The notes: generated from the letters alone by a model not told the origin. A stretch of 64,000 nt of DNA from Portunus trituberculatus (GCF_017591435.1 NC_059303.1:10190360-10254359); one strand, 5' to 3'. Positions 46,869-60,225 are shown, counted from the stretch's first letter. Numbers and translations: made by a program.

Positions 46869-47460
46869 CAAATTGACTTCTCATCCATGGGTAGAGGGGA
46901 GACGGGAGAGCAGAGGAGGCGTTTTGTTGTTGTTGTGGCTGCTGTTGTGCCGGCCAGCCCTGGTGGTCCTGGGCGGCCATGTGGAGGGAGGTATCCTGGG
47001 GGGGGCCGCCATTGGGGTCCATCCCCTGGGGTTGTTGCTGTGCCTGCTGTTGCTGTGGCTGCTGAGGTTGCTGAGGAGGCCCCTGCCCCGCCATTTTGCA
47101 GGAGGAGTACTGCTGCACAGGCGGGGAGGCCTGCTGGCCCATGCAGGTGGGCGCGGCCGGCGAGGGGTCGCGATAATCATGGGCCTCGTGGGGCTGCATG
47201 CCGTGCGGAGTGTGCGGGTGCTGAGGTGTCTGCGCGTTGTAATAAGTGTTCATGAGTCTGTCGTAGGGCGGGTAGCGCGGGTAGCCTTGTTGGGTGTAGT
47301 ACGGGTGCGTCGGGGGCATTCGGGGGTCGTACTCCTGGCCGCAGTGACCCCCGCCGGCCCCGCCTCCGCCCTGGCCGCCCGGCGCGCCCGGATATTCATC
47401 GGGCGGGTGGGGCGGCCGGTAGTCCGGATAGGCGTTGTAGTAGGAGGCCATGTGGGACAT
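46869..47460 (-). CDS. Antp: Antennapedia (Antp), N-terminal coding exon with YPWM hexapeptide
   Basis: This encodes residues 1-197 plus one base of the Glu198 codon in a 279-residue model. The ATG at 47460 (G at -3) opens MSHMASYYNAYPDY, whose MASYY resembles the MTSYF start block of insect Antp. Next come a Gly-rich stretch (28-38), YPRYPPYDRLMNTYY (60-74, matching the insect YPRFPPYDR block), QQYSSCKMA (116-124, like the insect YASCK block), Gln-rich activation-type tracts (130-145 and 172-179) and LPSPLYPWMRSQF. YPWM (190-193) binds the Extradenticle/Pbx cofactor. The donor (TTTG then GTGAGT) joins the homeodomain exon in phase 1, leaving a five-residue RSQFE linker, shorter than the insect form with GKCQ. 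The gene acts as a thoracic Hox selector. The start is uncertain: 47451 or an upstream exon are alternatives, because the frame stays open to the acceptor at 47562. Confidence 0.95.
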
Positions 47461-47562
47461 ATCTGGGGCGGGCGGGTAGGCCGCCAGGGGGGCCGAGTTG
47501 GCAGCCACGGTGCTGTGTTGGGGGGCGGCGTCAGGCAGACCGCCGGCCAGCTCGCAACCAAC
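47461..47562 (-). other. Antp: 5' part of the Antp exon: in-frame, coding extension or 5' UTR
   Basis: These 34 codons (VGCELAGG... to ...YPPAPD) precede the ATG at 47460. They contain no stop and no ATG. They begin after a good acceptor (pyrimidine tract, then TTTTCACAG) in phase 0. The Ala/Pro-rich composition and high GC match the rest of the exon. They are coding if the upstream exon ending at 52754 is joined; otherwise they are 5' leader. Confidence 0.6.
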
Positions 47563-48181
47563 CTGTGAAAAGAGAGATGTCTTCAATATATACAATAACA
47601 TAACTACCTACTGTGATGCAAAACAATGTTAATCACACAATTCACGTGATAAACAAGTCAACAAAGCTTGCAGATCAATACAAAATAAACACAAGCATAA
47701 GGAATTAAATAAATACCTATAAGAGTAGCGACGCTGATACACTAACTCTACACAAAATCTTTGTGGCATAGAAAATAAAAAAAATACTGGTCCCTGTTGA
47801 GCTAAACGTTAACGCTAAAAATCTAAAGTGAAAGGAGACTTTCAAAGAACAAATATTTTAGTAGCTCGTAACTTGCAAGGGAACTGACCGTGTGAGAGAG
47901 ACTGGGAGAGAGGATGGGGAAGGGGAGAGAGGGAGAGGGACAAGACAGGAAGGATAGTCGGAGGGAGAGAGGCAGGGTGAAGGATAGGGAGGGAACATGG
48001 GTGGGGTCAGCGGAGGTGAGAGGGAAATTCCGTTTGAACCTCTTGCTAATAAACATGGTCGCGTGAAGCAGCTGGTTAAGGTCACACAGCGGGGAGTGTT
48101 CGGAAGGGTGGAGAGGGTAGGGAACTGAAAAAGGGGAGGGTTGAAGGAAAGCTATGTTGGTTACGGAAACAAGAAGAGGGA

Positions 48182-48302
<121 letters not shown>

Positions 48303-49289
48303 GGATGGATATCATGTTTGCTGCATACAAGAAAAAAGGACAGAACAGAGAGAGCTACATACGGGAAGCCACGTGTCCTGAATGACTAAACTGTGCACAC
48401 ACGATTTAACGGCGAGATAATGACGAAAGATAAGAGCAAAGGGGCACAAGAATAATTGCAAAGGAAGAGGGGAGATAGCGAGTGAAGGGTAATGAGTAGG
48501 AAGGGAGCAACAGTATGATGTCTAAGGCGGCAAACATTAAGGCAAAGGAAGATAAAAAGGGTGAAAGATAGGCAACCAGACTCTTCTTTAATTTTTTTGT
48601 CTGTTTATGCCAAGGATGTAGTGCATAATTTCCTTATTTGTCCTCTCCTTATACAGTACCATTATTAATTTCAAAGCTTCCCCAACTTCTTTTCTTGGGC
48701 GACTGTGGTCCTTTCTATTTATCGCCATTATGTTGTACTAATACTTCAACACCTTCCCTCACAGCCCTGTCTCCTAATAACCTCTACCATAAAGCCTTAT
48801 ACCGAATCCCCTCCATCCTGTCCTCTGTCCCAGTACTCCTTCCCACCCCTTTGACGCTGCGCCTCACAGCCTCTTTTCCATTCACTAACTTACGCCGCTG
48901 TTCTTCTTATAAAGTTTCGTTTACATAATGATATGCACACAGAAGGTACACACGTGCGCAAGTCACCCAGGCACGCACACAGCCCCTTCTGCCCCACCGA
49001 CACCTTCAACAAGATATTGACTTTGTACTTCGACACGCAAACACACGCGTACAATAAAGAAGAAAGACTCATATTAAAGCATAAACATGGACACGACCAC
49101 ACGCTACGTTAGTCTATATACAAAATCGACAAGTTGGTAGGAGCTAGATGGCTGACTCCCTTACAGGACACGAAACATTTATTCGCTACACATATGCTTA
49201 CAATACAGAGAGCTTAACAGGCCTATGCTGGCTTTCTTTCCCTGCCCCCTACTCATATATTTTTTTCTAATCCCTGGTGACGCCTCCTC

Positions 49290-49450
49290 CCCTGATGCAG
49301 CTGCAGTAAAGTCCCCGAGAGGCAGCTGGACTCACTGCCAGTCCTTCTTCTGGCTCCTCGTTTAAACATCGTCCATAATTGGGTGGCCATTACGTTATTG
49401 ATTAGCCAACCATAGGCTGACGCACCTCATTTTTCACGATGGGGAGCGAG
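49290..49450. promoter_or_regulatory. Candidate regulatory island 5' of the Antp YPWM exon
   Basis: This is a complex sequence with CATAATTGGG, GTTATTGATTAG (49394-49405) and an adjacent CCAAC/CCAT cluster, about 1.8 kb upstream of the coding exon. The motifs suggest homeodomain binding. No functional evidence is available. Confidence 0.22.
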
Positions 49451-49588
49451 CCTGGGTCATGGAGGGAGGGAAGGAAGGATATGGAAGTGGAGGGAAAGAA
49501 GAGGCGACTGACGTAGAGAGATATGCCGGAAGGTAAGAATATAGGTGAGAGGAAAAACATAACTCACCAAAACATTCACCCACCAACT

Positions 49589-49589
<1 letters not shown>

Positions 49590-49625
<36 letters not shown>
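49590..49625. repeat. (CA)n microsatellite
   Basis: 18 CA units. Confidence 0.94.
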
Positions 49626-49628
<3 letters not shown>

Positions 49629-50559
49629 AGTTCTGGGCCACAGTTCCCGGACACATCATGCTGCGGATGTCATAAATAAAGCAGAAACAGGGTGGGGACG
49701 GAAGGGTTCAATATGCTGGACACCAATTATGTATCCCAAGCATGTCCTTTCACTCCCTTCGCGCCATGAATCCTTTTAGTCCTTATTTAATTGCTCCTCT
49801 TGCTTTGTTTTTAATGCTACTATAACTCTTCTCACTCCTCCGTAAGGCCTCGACCGTATACATAATATACATTTTGTCCAACTAATTATGCCCCACGTGG
49901 TTCCTGCCCCGTCCGTATCCTCCCGCTACCTCATCTTTCACCTCGTCCATCCCACCCCACCCTTTTTTCCCTCCTTTAAACCAGTGCACCTTCTTTCTTT
50001 TTTTTTTTACTTTCTCTCCGCTCTCTACCTCTAACGTTTTTTTATTTTTTTGTTTGGAAGTCACTTTATAATATATACATAAATGAGGATTTCATAGATA
50101 ACGTTAATCCTTCGAAGTACCTTATTATGGATGTACTTAATCATTCTTTCACGTCACACGTCAAATATGCATCCTTCCGGCAGCTATAATAATTATCATT
50201 CAATGACAGACATCCTGGTTCTCCTCTCCCATCCGTTTTATGTTCACGTAAGTAGAATATCTGTTAACTTCATGTTCTCTAGTGATATTCCCTGCCAGTC
50301 TCCTTTTCCCGTTTCTGCCACTCTGTATCTCCCAGTCCCTTCATCTTGTTCCCTTCTCAGTTCCTCCCAGACACTAGGATCCCACCCTTACAACATTCCT
50401 TAGGTGAAATTCCTCTCCAGCTGTAGCTTCTCCCTTCTCTTTCCTCCACTCATCACCATAGTCTCAACACCACACAAGTAACACAGATATGGGTTTTCCT
50501 TTCACAAAGCTACAACTTTCCTCTCGCCCCTCTCATTCTCCACAGGTGTCATATACATA

Positions 50560-51060
50560 TCCTGTATTAATCATCGAAGGTTCCGAGTGACAAAGGCGAC
50601 TCGGTGTTATTGATGCCGGTGCCACGCGGGGCAGAGGGGGAGCCTCGCATGACGACACCCATCACAGCCGCGGTGTGTGACCTGCCAAGGTGTTCAATTA
50701 TTTCACCCTGTGACGTAAAGAATCCCTGGCTCGTAAAGCTCGTCACGTCACGCTCTTGATTAAATAAGAATAAGGTTCGTGCAACATGGGAATAAAACGC
50801 ACCATTTTTCAATCACAAGGAGGCTTCACTTGGTGATCTAAAGAAGGCACGTTAGTGACAGCTGTCGATATCCAGTCAGACACTACCACCAGCAGAACTA
50901 CCACCACCAGGCACAAGGGGACCGCAGCAGCTCCACACTATTCCTGGGATAAACCAACCACTAATGACACTTAAACACGTGGGTCGCGGCTTAGAGAATC
51001 AGTTTTCTATGAGGCGGCTCGGCAGCAGGTGAGAGCACCGCCCTGCCAGAGAGGGTCAAA
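50560..51060. promoter_or_regulatory. Candidate regulatory island, CpG- and TGACGT-containing
   Basis: ATTAATCA (50566-50573, reverse of a Hox/Exd-type site), TCAATTATTTC, TGTGACGTAAAG and CGTCACGTCACG (CREB/ATF-like cores) occur within complex GC-rich sequence. It lies in the presumed 5' intron. The role is inference. Confidence 0.22.
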
Positions 51061-52753
51061 CTCCGCTCCTCCTCATCTTGGCACTCTGCACAGCGTAAAT
51101 CCCAAGCAATAACACTGCACTGTCAAACACGTGGCACGGCGCGGCGTGAGGGGGTGGGGGCAGTCAGCGTCCCCTTGTGGGCGAGGAGGCAGAGTAGTGG
51201 CCAGTGTTAAATGGGTTGTGGTGGATGCGTGACTGGGACCCGGCGCGTGCAGAACCAAAACAAGAACACGCACTCCAGCACGTTCCCACTCCGACGGGGG
51301 AGACCTCGCTCCGGGGAGTCAGGGGGAGAAGGGAGAGGGGAGAGGAGAGAAGGGGCGGCCTACATGAGGGTCGTGGTCTTTATATACACACACTGGCACA
51401 TATTTTCTCAGGAAGTTGGTTAGAGTTAAAACAAACACAAATCTAGCACGCACACTTAAAATATGCATGCAGACCGACTTAGCAGCGAGAATGAAACTTA
51501 ATACCTAACAACACAGCCGTAGCCAAGGGAGAGGGAGGGAGAAGTCCCGTCCCCTGGAGGCATACGGCACCTCATGTCATCAGCTCGTCAGCCAATCGGA
51601 GACCCTCGCTGAAACACGTCACGTGGCATGGCGCGTCCGAGGGGTATTAGTTTCTCACTTTAGATTATCGTCTCCACAAAGTAATCTGCCCAATAATGCC
51701 ACCATCCATAAAACACATGACCTTACTGACACCTCTGCTCCACCCACTCCGTCCCTCGTCGCCACCTCTCCCTCTACTCTCCCGCGTCTCTCACACTCCC
51801 AGCCGCCAGCTAGATCTAAAGTGGACATCAATCAAGTCAGCATATGGCGATCATAACCTGTCAGCTTGTGCTAAACTTTGCCGCAGCGGACGCCTTGCAC
51901 ATCAACAGTCACAGGGCTCCTCGTGGGGTACATGAGGCACGTACAGAGGGTATACACATAAGGAGGCGTGTACACACAGAAGGAAAGAGGGGACAGGGAA
52001 GGGGACGTGGCTGGTGTACACAATCGGGCGAACGGTATTGTGCTCTGTAATCCTTTCTTTATCCTCCTTTGTTGGCCAAGTTGCCCTTTTTTATACACGG
52101 CTGCCATTTTCCCCTTTTTTTACAATCGATCCCATTTTATTACTTTTTTTTTCATTCAATCTCAACCGATGGCATTTTTTTCACTGTCAATATGATCACA
52201 AGAGCTAACAGAAGCAGATGAATAAGCAAAAATATCACCACATGATAAAAATTGCAATAAAAAAATGCTGCAGAAATCCTCAATAACGAACAGACATTAG
52301 AGAAACATTACATTTCCAGCCTTATACAGAAAAATCTAGGAAATTATGAAAAAAAAAATAAACAGAGCAAAGAAAAAAAGGAAAAAAAAACTCCGGCGGT
52401 TAACAGGGTAGTTTAGTTGCGGTTGGAGGGCGGTCGAGGCGTGAGGGAACCGTGGCACCCGAGGCAATGGCGGTCTAATGAAGTTATTCGATCTGTGGTA
52501 ACATTCACACTAGTTACCAGCCGCCCTTCCTCTCTCCCTCCCTCCATCATTGTCACTCCTCAAGCTTGCTCCGGTGCGCTTGTGGCGGCGAGAAGTTGTG
52601 GTGGAGGATGTGGTTGTGAGGGAATGGTAGCGGTGGTGAAGGTGGTGAGGAGTTAAGGTGGTGGTGAGTGGGAGATATTTATGGGTCCTTTTTTTTGCGT
52701 CGGCACTATTTTCGATGATGATATAGTTAGCACGCCTACTTATGAACACTTAC

Positions 52754-52783
52754 CATGCTCACGAGTACCTCTTCAAGCTTCAT
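52754..52783 (-). CDS. Antp: Candidate first coding exon of Antp (10 codons, MKLEEVLVSM)
   Basis: On the minus strand an ATG at 52783 (G at -3) opens ten codons, MKLEEVLVSM, ending exactly at a strong donor (CATG then GTAAGTG). An in-frame TGA lies 15 bases upstream, so this is the first Met of the frame. The exon ends in phase 0 and the next acceptor (47562) also begins in phase 0, so joining them continues the open Antp frame and gives 323 residues. I do not recall this N-terminus from any Antp, and the splice is inferred from sequence alone. If only the leader function is real, translation would begin at 47460 instead. Confidence 0.42.
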
Positions 52784-53310
52784 GTCACTCGCCTGTCACT
52801 CACTTGTCACTCACCGCCACTTTACAACCTTCGTGTTTGATGGACGGCGACAGTGACTCACGACTACACTCAACAAAACATACGAGAGTTCCACATATAT
52901 TTCTTTCACTTTATTTTCATTGACAGTAATATAAAACAGCACTTTTCATCACTTCATTTCGCTCACGTCCACCGTCACTTAGGTTCGTGAGTGACCGATC
53001 GTTTCACCAGAACTCAGTGATACTTCTTGATCCACGCCACTCTCATGCGACACTAGTAAGGGAGGGAGGGAGGAGCCTGCTGCTGGGGAGGGGAGGTCAC
53101 TCGACACGCTGGGGGAAGCCAAAACTCTAGTGGTCACGACGGGGGAGACGATTCTTTTATTCTCTTCCCTCGTCAGCATGGTCGGTCGTCGGTCGGTCGG
53201 TCAGACGGTTCGGGTTTGCGCGGGCTCTTCCCTCACTCACTATTGCCAATCACGAGAGAATCACAACTCGCTTCGCACATTGCTATATCTCTCTCATCTC
53301 ACAATGACAC
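52784..53310 (-). promoter_or_regulatory. Antp: Candidate Antp 5' UTR and promoter region
   Basis: This is the sequence just upstream of the candidate first exon. It contains three near-repeats of GAGTGACA next to the start codon (52784-52815), AT-rich TATA-like segments (TTTTATATTA near 52930 and AATAAAAG near 53155), a GACC tetranucleotide cluster (about 53179-53203), a CCAAT/ATTGG box near 53245 and TCATTGTG, an arthropod initiator-like sequence, near 53306. The transcription start is not determined and the left and right limits are approximate. Confidence 0.33.
52979..53179 (-). other. Possible upstream ORF (66 codons) in the Antp leader
   Basis: It starts at ACCATG (A at -3) and ends in TAA about 200 bases before the candidate Antp start. 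The predicted peptide is Ser/Pro-rich with no domain. It matters only if the transcript begins upstream of 53179, in which case it could dampen Antp translation. It may be a chance frame. Confidence 0.2.
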
Positions 53311-55319
53311 CCAATATCTTTATTAGAACAACTTCAAATTGACTACACAGGATCAAATATCACAAAAGACATCAACATATACTTCTACACAGCAATATTA
53401 TGAATCGATGGCGAAATATGAACATGAACACTGGATCTGGCAGCACTGTCCCCAGCTGGGCCGATGACGCATGGGGGATTTTAGTCCTTCTAGCCCCTCA
53501 AAAAAACTCTTAATCCTTGAGGAGTCCGGAGCCCCACGAAGACAATACACGAGGCTCATCAACTGATTGGTTCAATGTCGCATCTGATGAAGCGACGCGA
53601 GTTACGATAAGCGTGGAGCGAAGGCGGATGTGGAATGAAAGATACAGTGATAAGAATTGGGGTAATAGTAAATAGAAGGACGGGTGTGTGGGATGAGCAG
53701 AGATATGAATAGGAGGATACCGGGTGGAGAAAGAAGAGCACGGAAGATGAATGTAGAGTGAAGGCTAGTGTGGATTTTTTTTTTTTCAGAAGAGAAGGAA
53801 GAGAAAACAAATGAATGGAATGAGACTAAACCACAAACCGCTCCCACTTTTAACTACTCTCATTGTCTAAGCTTGTTTCTACTCGCCTCTTTAAGTGATT
53901 TCCTTTGTCCTCCTAGGAAGAACTCAAACCATTTCAGTTCTAAACTTTTCCCCGAGTTTCCTGTCCTTTCTCCTCCCTTCTATTATTTGCAAAGCAGGGA
54001 AGTAATTTCTCTCATACATCTTCCCTTTGACTTTTTACCCATTTCCTGAATCTAAATTGAAATGTCCCTTATTTGTCCGGACGTTTTACTTTTTTTTCTT
54101 TGCTCACCCCTCTCAAACATTTCCTTCTTGATTCAGTTATTCTTTCATCCTTGAGTGTCGCTTTTCCCTTCCCCTCTCATATCTATCCTCCTCTTCCTCC
54201 TACTGCTGCTGCTGCTGCTGTTACAACGCCGCCTCTCTTTCCTCCCCACTCGGGCGTGAGAAGCGGGGATCAGGCAGTTACCCGCGGCCATTTTCGTCAT
54301 CGACATCACCATCGTTATCGTAAACTTGGCGGCCGAGAGTGTCACGTGCCACGGGGGGAGGTCGAGGAAGGGCGAGGGCAGTGGGCGGAAACGGGAGAGA
54401 AAAGGGAAACTCCGATACGAGGGGAGGAGAAGGGAAAGAGGGAAATGTGAGAAGCAAGGGGAGGGAACAAGGCAAATGGCACAAGAATAAATAATGCAAG
54501 GGAACAAACATGAAAATACTGCAGTAAGAATCAAGGAACAAGAAATTTCAATGCGATGACTATACGAATAAATGCTGAAAGATATCATATACCTTAAAAA
54601 AAAAAAAATTGAAAGAACTATTATTTGAAGTTAAGGGTTAACTAAATACTTCACGGGATGCAGTGGTTACCCTCTTCGGGGGTTCAGGGAAGCCAAGGGG
54701 TGGAGGGAGAAGGCTATCACGAGGGTCTGGAGGGATCGGAACTGAGAGGCTGTCGCACGTGATAAAGAAGTGGGAGGAGTAGGAGAGAATGAGGGAGAAA
54801 ATGAGGGTTGGATCTGATGACAGGCCGAAGTGGTGGAGGCGGCTGTGGTGGTGATGGTGGTGGTGGGTGGATGGGGAAAATTCTATACTTAACAGAAAAT
54901 AAAGATAGAGATAATAGAAAAAAAAAAACAGTAATAACAAAAATATAGCAATCACAACATAAGAGTAATAAAGCAAAAAAAAAAAAAAACAATGAAAAGA
55001 AGCAATGGCAGACGAGTGTAAATGGCGAGAATGAAAACACGAGATGATAAACGAGAAGAGGAAAAAAAGACATAACATAAACAAACAAAGGGGAGACAGT
55101 GCAAATGGACTGAAACAAAATAAAGCGACGAATGACAAAATCCTGCAAAAAAAAAAAAAAAAAAAGTAAATACGTAAAGAGGTGAATGCAAGACCATGGA
55201 GGAAGATAAGTAAAGCTCAGAGGAATGATGGATGGATGAAAGAGGAGGAGGAGGAGGAGGCAGATAAGAGAGGGTATGAAAACTTAGAAGACGGGATTGC
55301 AGCAAAGACCAGTATTTAC

Positions 55320-55583
<264 letters not shown>

Positions 55584-58080
55584 ATATAAACATAATAAAG
55601 AGAGAAATGAGAAGTACTAATAATCAAGGCGTGACAGAAAATAAAACAAAAATCAAACGTATAATAAGGAAATGTCAAAATTAGAAGACGAAATGGACAC
55701 GGGTAAAGAAAATGAAAATAAGAGTCGATACAAAAAATGACAGTGAAAAAAGAGAAAAAATATATAAGAATTGAACACAAACAAATATCCAATAGATTTG
55801 TCACGGAGTCGGACGTTGTTTGTTTATTCTAATACTCGTCGGTGACCAATGATGATGAAGGACCTCCAGCAGACACGAAATCTACTGACAAATGAGAAAG
55901 AAACTAGCCTCGATATTGACCAATGAACAGCTTTATAGAGCGATTTGTTTCCAAGTCCTCCTTGTATTTGCAGGTCTATTTTACTGTTTTGAGAGAACAC
56001 ATTGCCATTAGTCTCTTTTATTTTTGGTAGGATAGAAATAACGATATTAAATAATCTAGTTTTAATGTACTGTTTCACACAAAGAATAAGAAAAATTAGT
56101 CAATGTTGAACTAATTTGTCAACCTTCTCTTGTCCGTAGATTCTTTAAAAATTTATGCTCTAAATTTGTGCCACATCATTCCATCAAGATTTAAAATAGA
56201 CCACATAAATTAGAGAGTTAAGCACATTTAGACAAATGTGAATTATCCTTCTGGAATCAATACGGTTTATCCTTATCATTACATTGTGTTTAGCTTGTTT
56301 TGTATTTTTTTTTTTCTTCATACTTGCTAGACAGCCATGTTTCCCGTGAAGTAATTTTCCGTTTTCCTTATCTCTCTATTTCTTTTTGCTCAGGTCTTAC
56401 ACCTCCTCGCAACTTTCTTTAGGAACCATCACGTTTCCTCCATACCATTACCCTGACGGAAATTCTCCTTGCCTCACCTCCGTCTCTTAATTCTAGTCTT
56501 CCTATTCATCCTCCTTATTCGTCCTCAACTATTTCTTACCCGTCTCCTCTCTTCTTCCACAAAACTTCTCACGCTCCTCCACCTGACGGAAATGCTGCCT
56601 GTCCATTCCTCCCCATCTCCCTTCCATCCTTGCCACCCTTCCCAGCTATTCGTATGCTAATGGTCTAATCGTGTTGAAATTATACGGGAGTGGAATCTTA
56701 TTTTAAGAGACATTATTTCTAGTCGCTGTCTGGTCTGCAATGGATTTTTTTTTTTTTTTTTGTGTGTGTGTTAATCTTTGTTTACAAGACGTAAACGCAT
56801 GGGCAAGAAATACTTTGAAGAATTTTCACTAAAGAAGATTATAAATTATGTACTACTTTGTGCCCTTGCAATATGAAACAACTTTACGCTTATAAATGAA
56901 GAGTTTCGGAACATGAATTTTACATTTTCATATCACACATGTTCAATATAACTCATTACATTAATTGAAGCTGAGCTGACACTAAGGATTCCCTCGAACT
57001 TCATGCTTCAGACACCTGAATTTCCAGTCCTCCATCCACTTCTCTGTCACACACCTCTATTTTATCTTGTGGGTTTATTTGTTCATGTAAACCAGCTAAG
57101 TAAACACCTCTCTGCCCAAAACTTACCCAACCCTGCACCCTTACCAGAACTCCCCGCCCTTGGCCTGCGGGTCTTTACCTTCTGAGTCCCCGTACCCCCG
57201 ACAGTGGCTCAATGACGAATGCAATTTATCTTGTCTCAGAAGCCGATTGTCGCCCCCAACACGAACATAAGGCGGCCAACGCACTCCTGTCGGCCTCCTT
57301 CCTCCCCTAGCCAGTGAGAGGGACGCTCAGACAACCTCTGACCCCTCACGACTCGCCCCTCACACCTCCATTTGGTCACCCCTCTCCCTTTCCACTCTGA
57401 ACTCTCCAATTCGGACATAAATTTTGGGTTAGTGTCACGTTACGTTCTACATTATTGGATATGTTTGTAACTGATGGATTTGTGGCGTCTCCAAACATTT
57501 TCTGGATTCCGTTTACGGGGATGCAAAACTTTTGTCCTTTAGTTTATACACACAACACTGTATTTACATTCATACACTAACACTAACATATTTTCTTATT
57601 TTAGCATTCAGCAATTACTCTTTCCTCTTTCTATTCACCTGTACTTGCCTTCCTCGGTTCTCTAGCCTGTCGCTCCCTTCACCGTGAACCAGAAACACGC
57701 AGGCTCTCACACACCTCCACCCTGCCTTTGTCACCTTTACCACCGCGACTAAACAGGGCCAATGAGCACCCCCACTATCACCATGCACCATCACCACCAC
57801 TAACACCCACCACCGCCACACCCTGCTGTCACACCCAGACCTCCCATGTGCCTAGAGAAAATAACAATAACGTCAGCAAACAGAATTGTTTGCTTAAGGG
57901 AGAAAGTAAATGAACGAGCAACCATCTGAACGCTGCTGGCCTTCACTACCTGAGTTCCAGACTTACATAGAAGGGACAGTTTTTGCCACGATCGTTCCAG
58001 CAGCCAGTGTTCTTGCTACCCTGATTTTGTGCTATTAGATATGATTTCTCCTAAAGCATAACATGTATTGAAACCCACTG

Positions 58081-58098
58081 ATACTACTACTACTACTT

Positions 58099-58146
<48 letters not shown>

Positions 58147-58161
58147 ATAATAATAATAATG
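58081..58161. repeat. (ACT)n(AAT)n array
   Basis: ACT units with one TTCT slip, passing into AAT units. Confidence 0.93.
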
Positions 58162-58361
58162 ACAATGTTATATATGAATTATTAATATTGTCACCAGTTT
58201 GATTGCCTTTTCATGGTATTTCGCTCGATCACTTGGAAAACTTTGGAAAGAAAATGGGAAATGAAAAACACCAATCAATTTCTTATTTGAGAAGATAAAA
58301 TAGTCAGTGTGAAGTAGGTCGTGTCCCTCTTCATTTACTTTCCTCCTCTTCCTCCTTCTCC

Positions 58362-58365
<4 letters not shown>

Positions 58366-58450
<85 letters not shown>
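58366..58450. repeat. (CT)n microsatellite
   Basis: About 42 CT units. Confidence 0.95.
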
Positions 58451-58453
<3 letters not shown>

Positions 58454-60140
58454 CCTTTCCTTCAAACAAACAAAAAACTTCCCACTTTCTATTTCAACCT
58501 ATGATAACTTTAACTTGCGAAAATAATAAAACTTGTTATGCATCTGAAAATAACAGGACGCTTCTTTGAGCTGACATGATATACACACAAAGACGGAAAG
58601 TGACAAAAGATACATCATGTTTATCAGCGATGCGTCGTACAATAAAATAGTTAAGCGTCTAGATCGACCAATCTGTAACTGTCAGGAGCCATCAAAGGGC
58701 TTTATGAATCGATCTTAGGAGGGAAGGACATGGAACTGAAAGGAGAAGGTGGAGGTGGAGGAGGAAGAGGAGGAGGAGGCCAAAAAAAAAGAAAAAAAAT
58801 GAATACGAAGATAAGAAAGAACATAAAACTGAAAGGAAGAAAAGCAACAACAGCGAGAGGGAAAATAAAAAAGGAACAAAGGAAGGATAAGGAAAACGCA
58901 AAGAGCGAAGAGCTAGGAAAATGGTGTTATAAGTTAATGAAAAGGGTTGAGGGGAGAGGAGAGCCATTAGAAAAAGGTGTTCCAGGTGGGTTAAGGTGAA
59001 TTAGGAGGGCAGTGAGGGGATGTCAGGAGGGAAGGAGGAATTGCTGGCTGGCTGTAGGGGCGTCTGTTGACATTAAGTGGAGGGAACGTATGAGCACACA
59101 GGTTATTATGGTGTCATGAGGGGCGAGGGTGGTAGATGAAGGCTATAAAGTCCGCGTCATATTAAAGGTGCGATTTTCTCCTTCACAAGCCTGCTCACCA
59201 TCGACGGTATTGAAAACAAATTAATTATACCTCATGGGCGATCCCTCAAGTACGTGACAATCCAGGAAGTCAGTGAATTAAGAAAATGGGAGGAATCTTT
59301 CACGTGTCGCGCAGGGAAGGCAGGGTCGGTAGGCGTGGCTTTAGTCAATCAAAACATGGACTGAGGGCCCCGCCTTTAGCAATCCGTCTGAATCTGACTG
59401 ACAATATAAGACTTTTTTATCACAATGAAAAAACAAATAAAACTGATATGGAAATACTATCTTGATTTACCCATATACGAAAATAATATAAAATATCTTC
59501 CATTTCCTATAATGCCAGTTGTTTTTATTACCACTGCTATTTCTTTCAGGCTGACTGACTAGCTGAGAGACATTGACATCAAAAATATTACACAAAACGC
59601 CTTTCTGAATAGGAGCAAACTTTCCTTAAGTAGAAAGATGGGAAAGACCTATAACTGGGCAAGGAAAACAATAGACATCGACCACGAGAGCAAACAGCAC
59701 AGCCTTACCTTCAATACCAAACACATAAGAATCGTAATAAGGTAATAAGGGTGAATTCCTGAGTAAGCTCCCTTCCCTGTAGTCAGCCAAGACCCACACA
59801 TGCCAACAGACAGACACTCGACAAATGCAGGCAAAAAAACGAATAAAAAATATTCATTCCTTTTAAAAACAAATAACATTAGAATGTCAAATAACAAAGA
59901 AGAGAAAAAAAGGGAAAAAATAATATTCACATGAAGATAACGACATGTTAAAACTTACCTCTCAGAATGTCACAGAACACCACCACGCCCACCACTACTA
60001 CCATTACCACTAGCCACTACTACCACACCACCACCACCACCACCACCACTCCCGTCACCGCAACACAGTGAGCGCCGCGTGCCTCACCAAATTTTAACGC
60101 GCAAACAGACCAACAAAGTAAAAAAAAAAATAATATAACA

Positions 60141-60225
60141 GGTGGTATAGTGGCTGCCTGCGTTCGCATGACCGACGACTTGCTTCTCACACTGTATCAC
60201 CGGCTCGACTAACCCTATCGGCTAA
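60141..60225 (+). mobile_element. Possible tRNA-derived SINE head
   Basis: GGTGGTATAGTGGCTGCC resembles a pol III A box in a tRNA-derived SINE. About 50 bases on, CCGGCTCGACTAACCC loosely resembles a B box (GGTTCGANTCC). A-rich sequence lies on both sides. There is no intact cloverleaf and no second copy in the window, so this is weak. Confidence 0.22.

Noticed and set aside
46653..47568. Plus-strand frames of 200 and 231 residues over the Antp exon
   Set aside because: They are antisense shadows of the GC-rich Antp coding exon. The minus-strand frame has the YPWM motif and matching splice sites.
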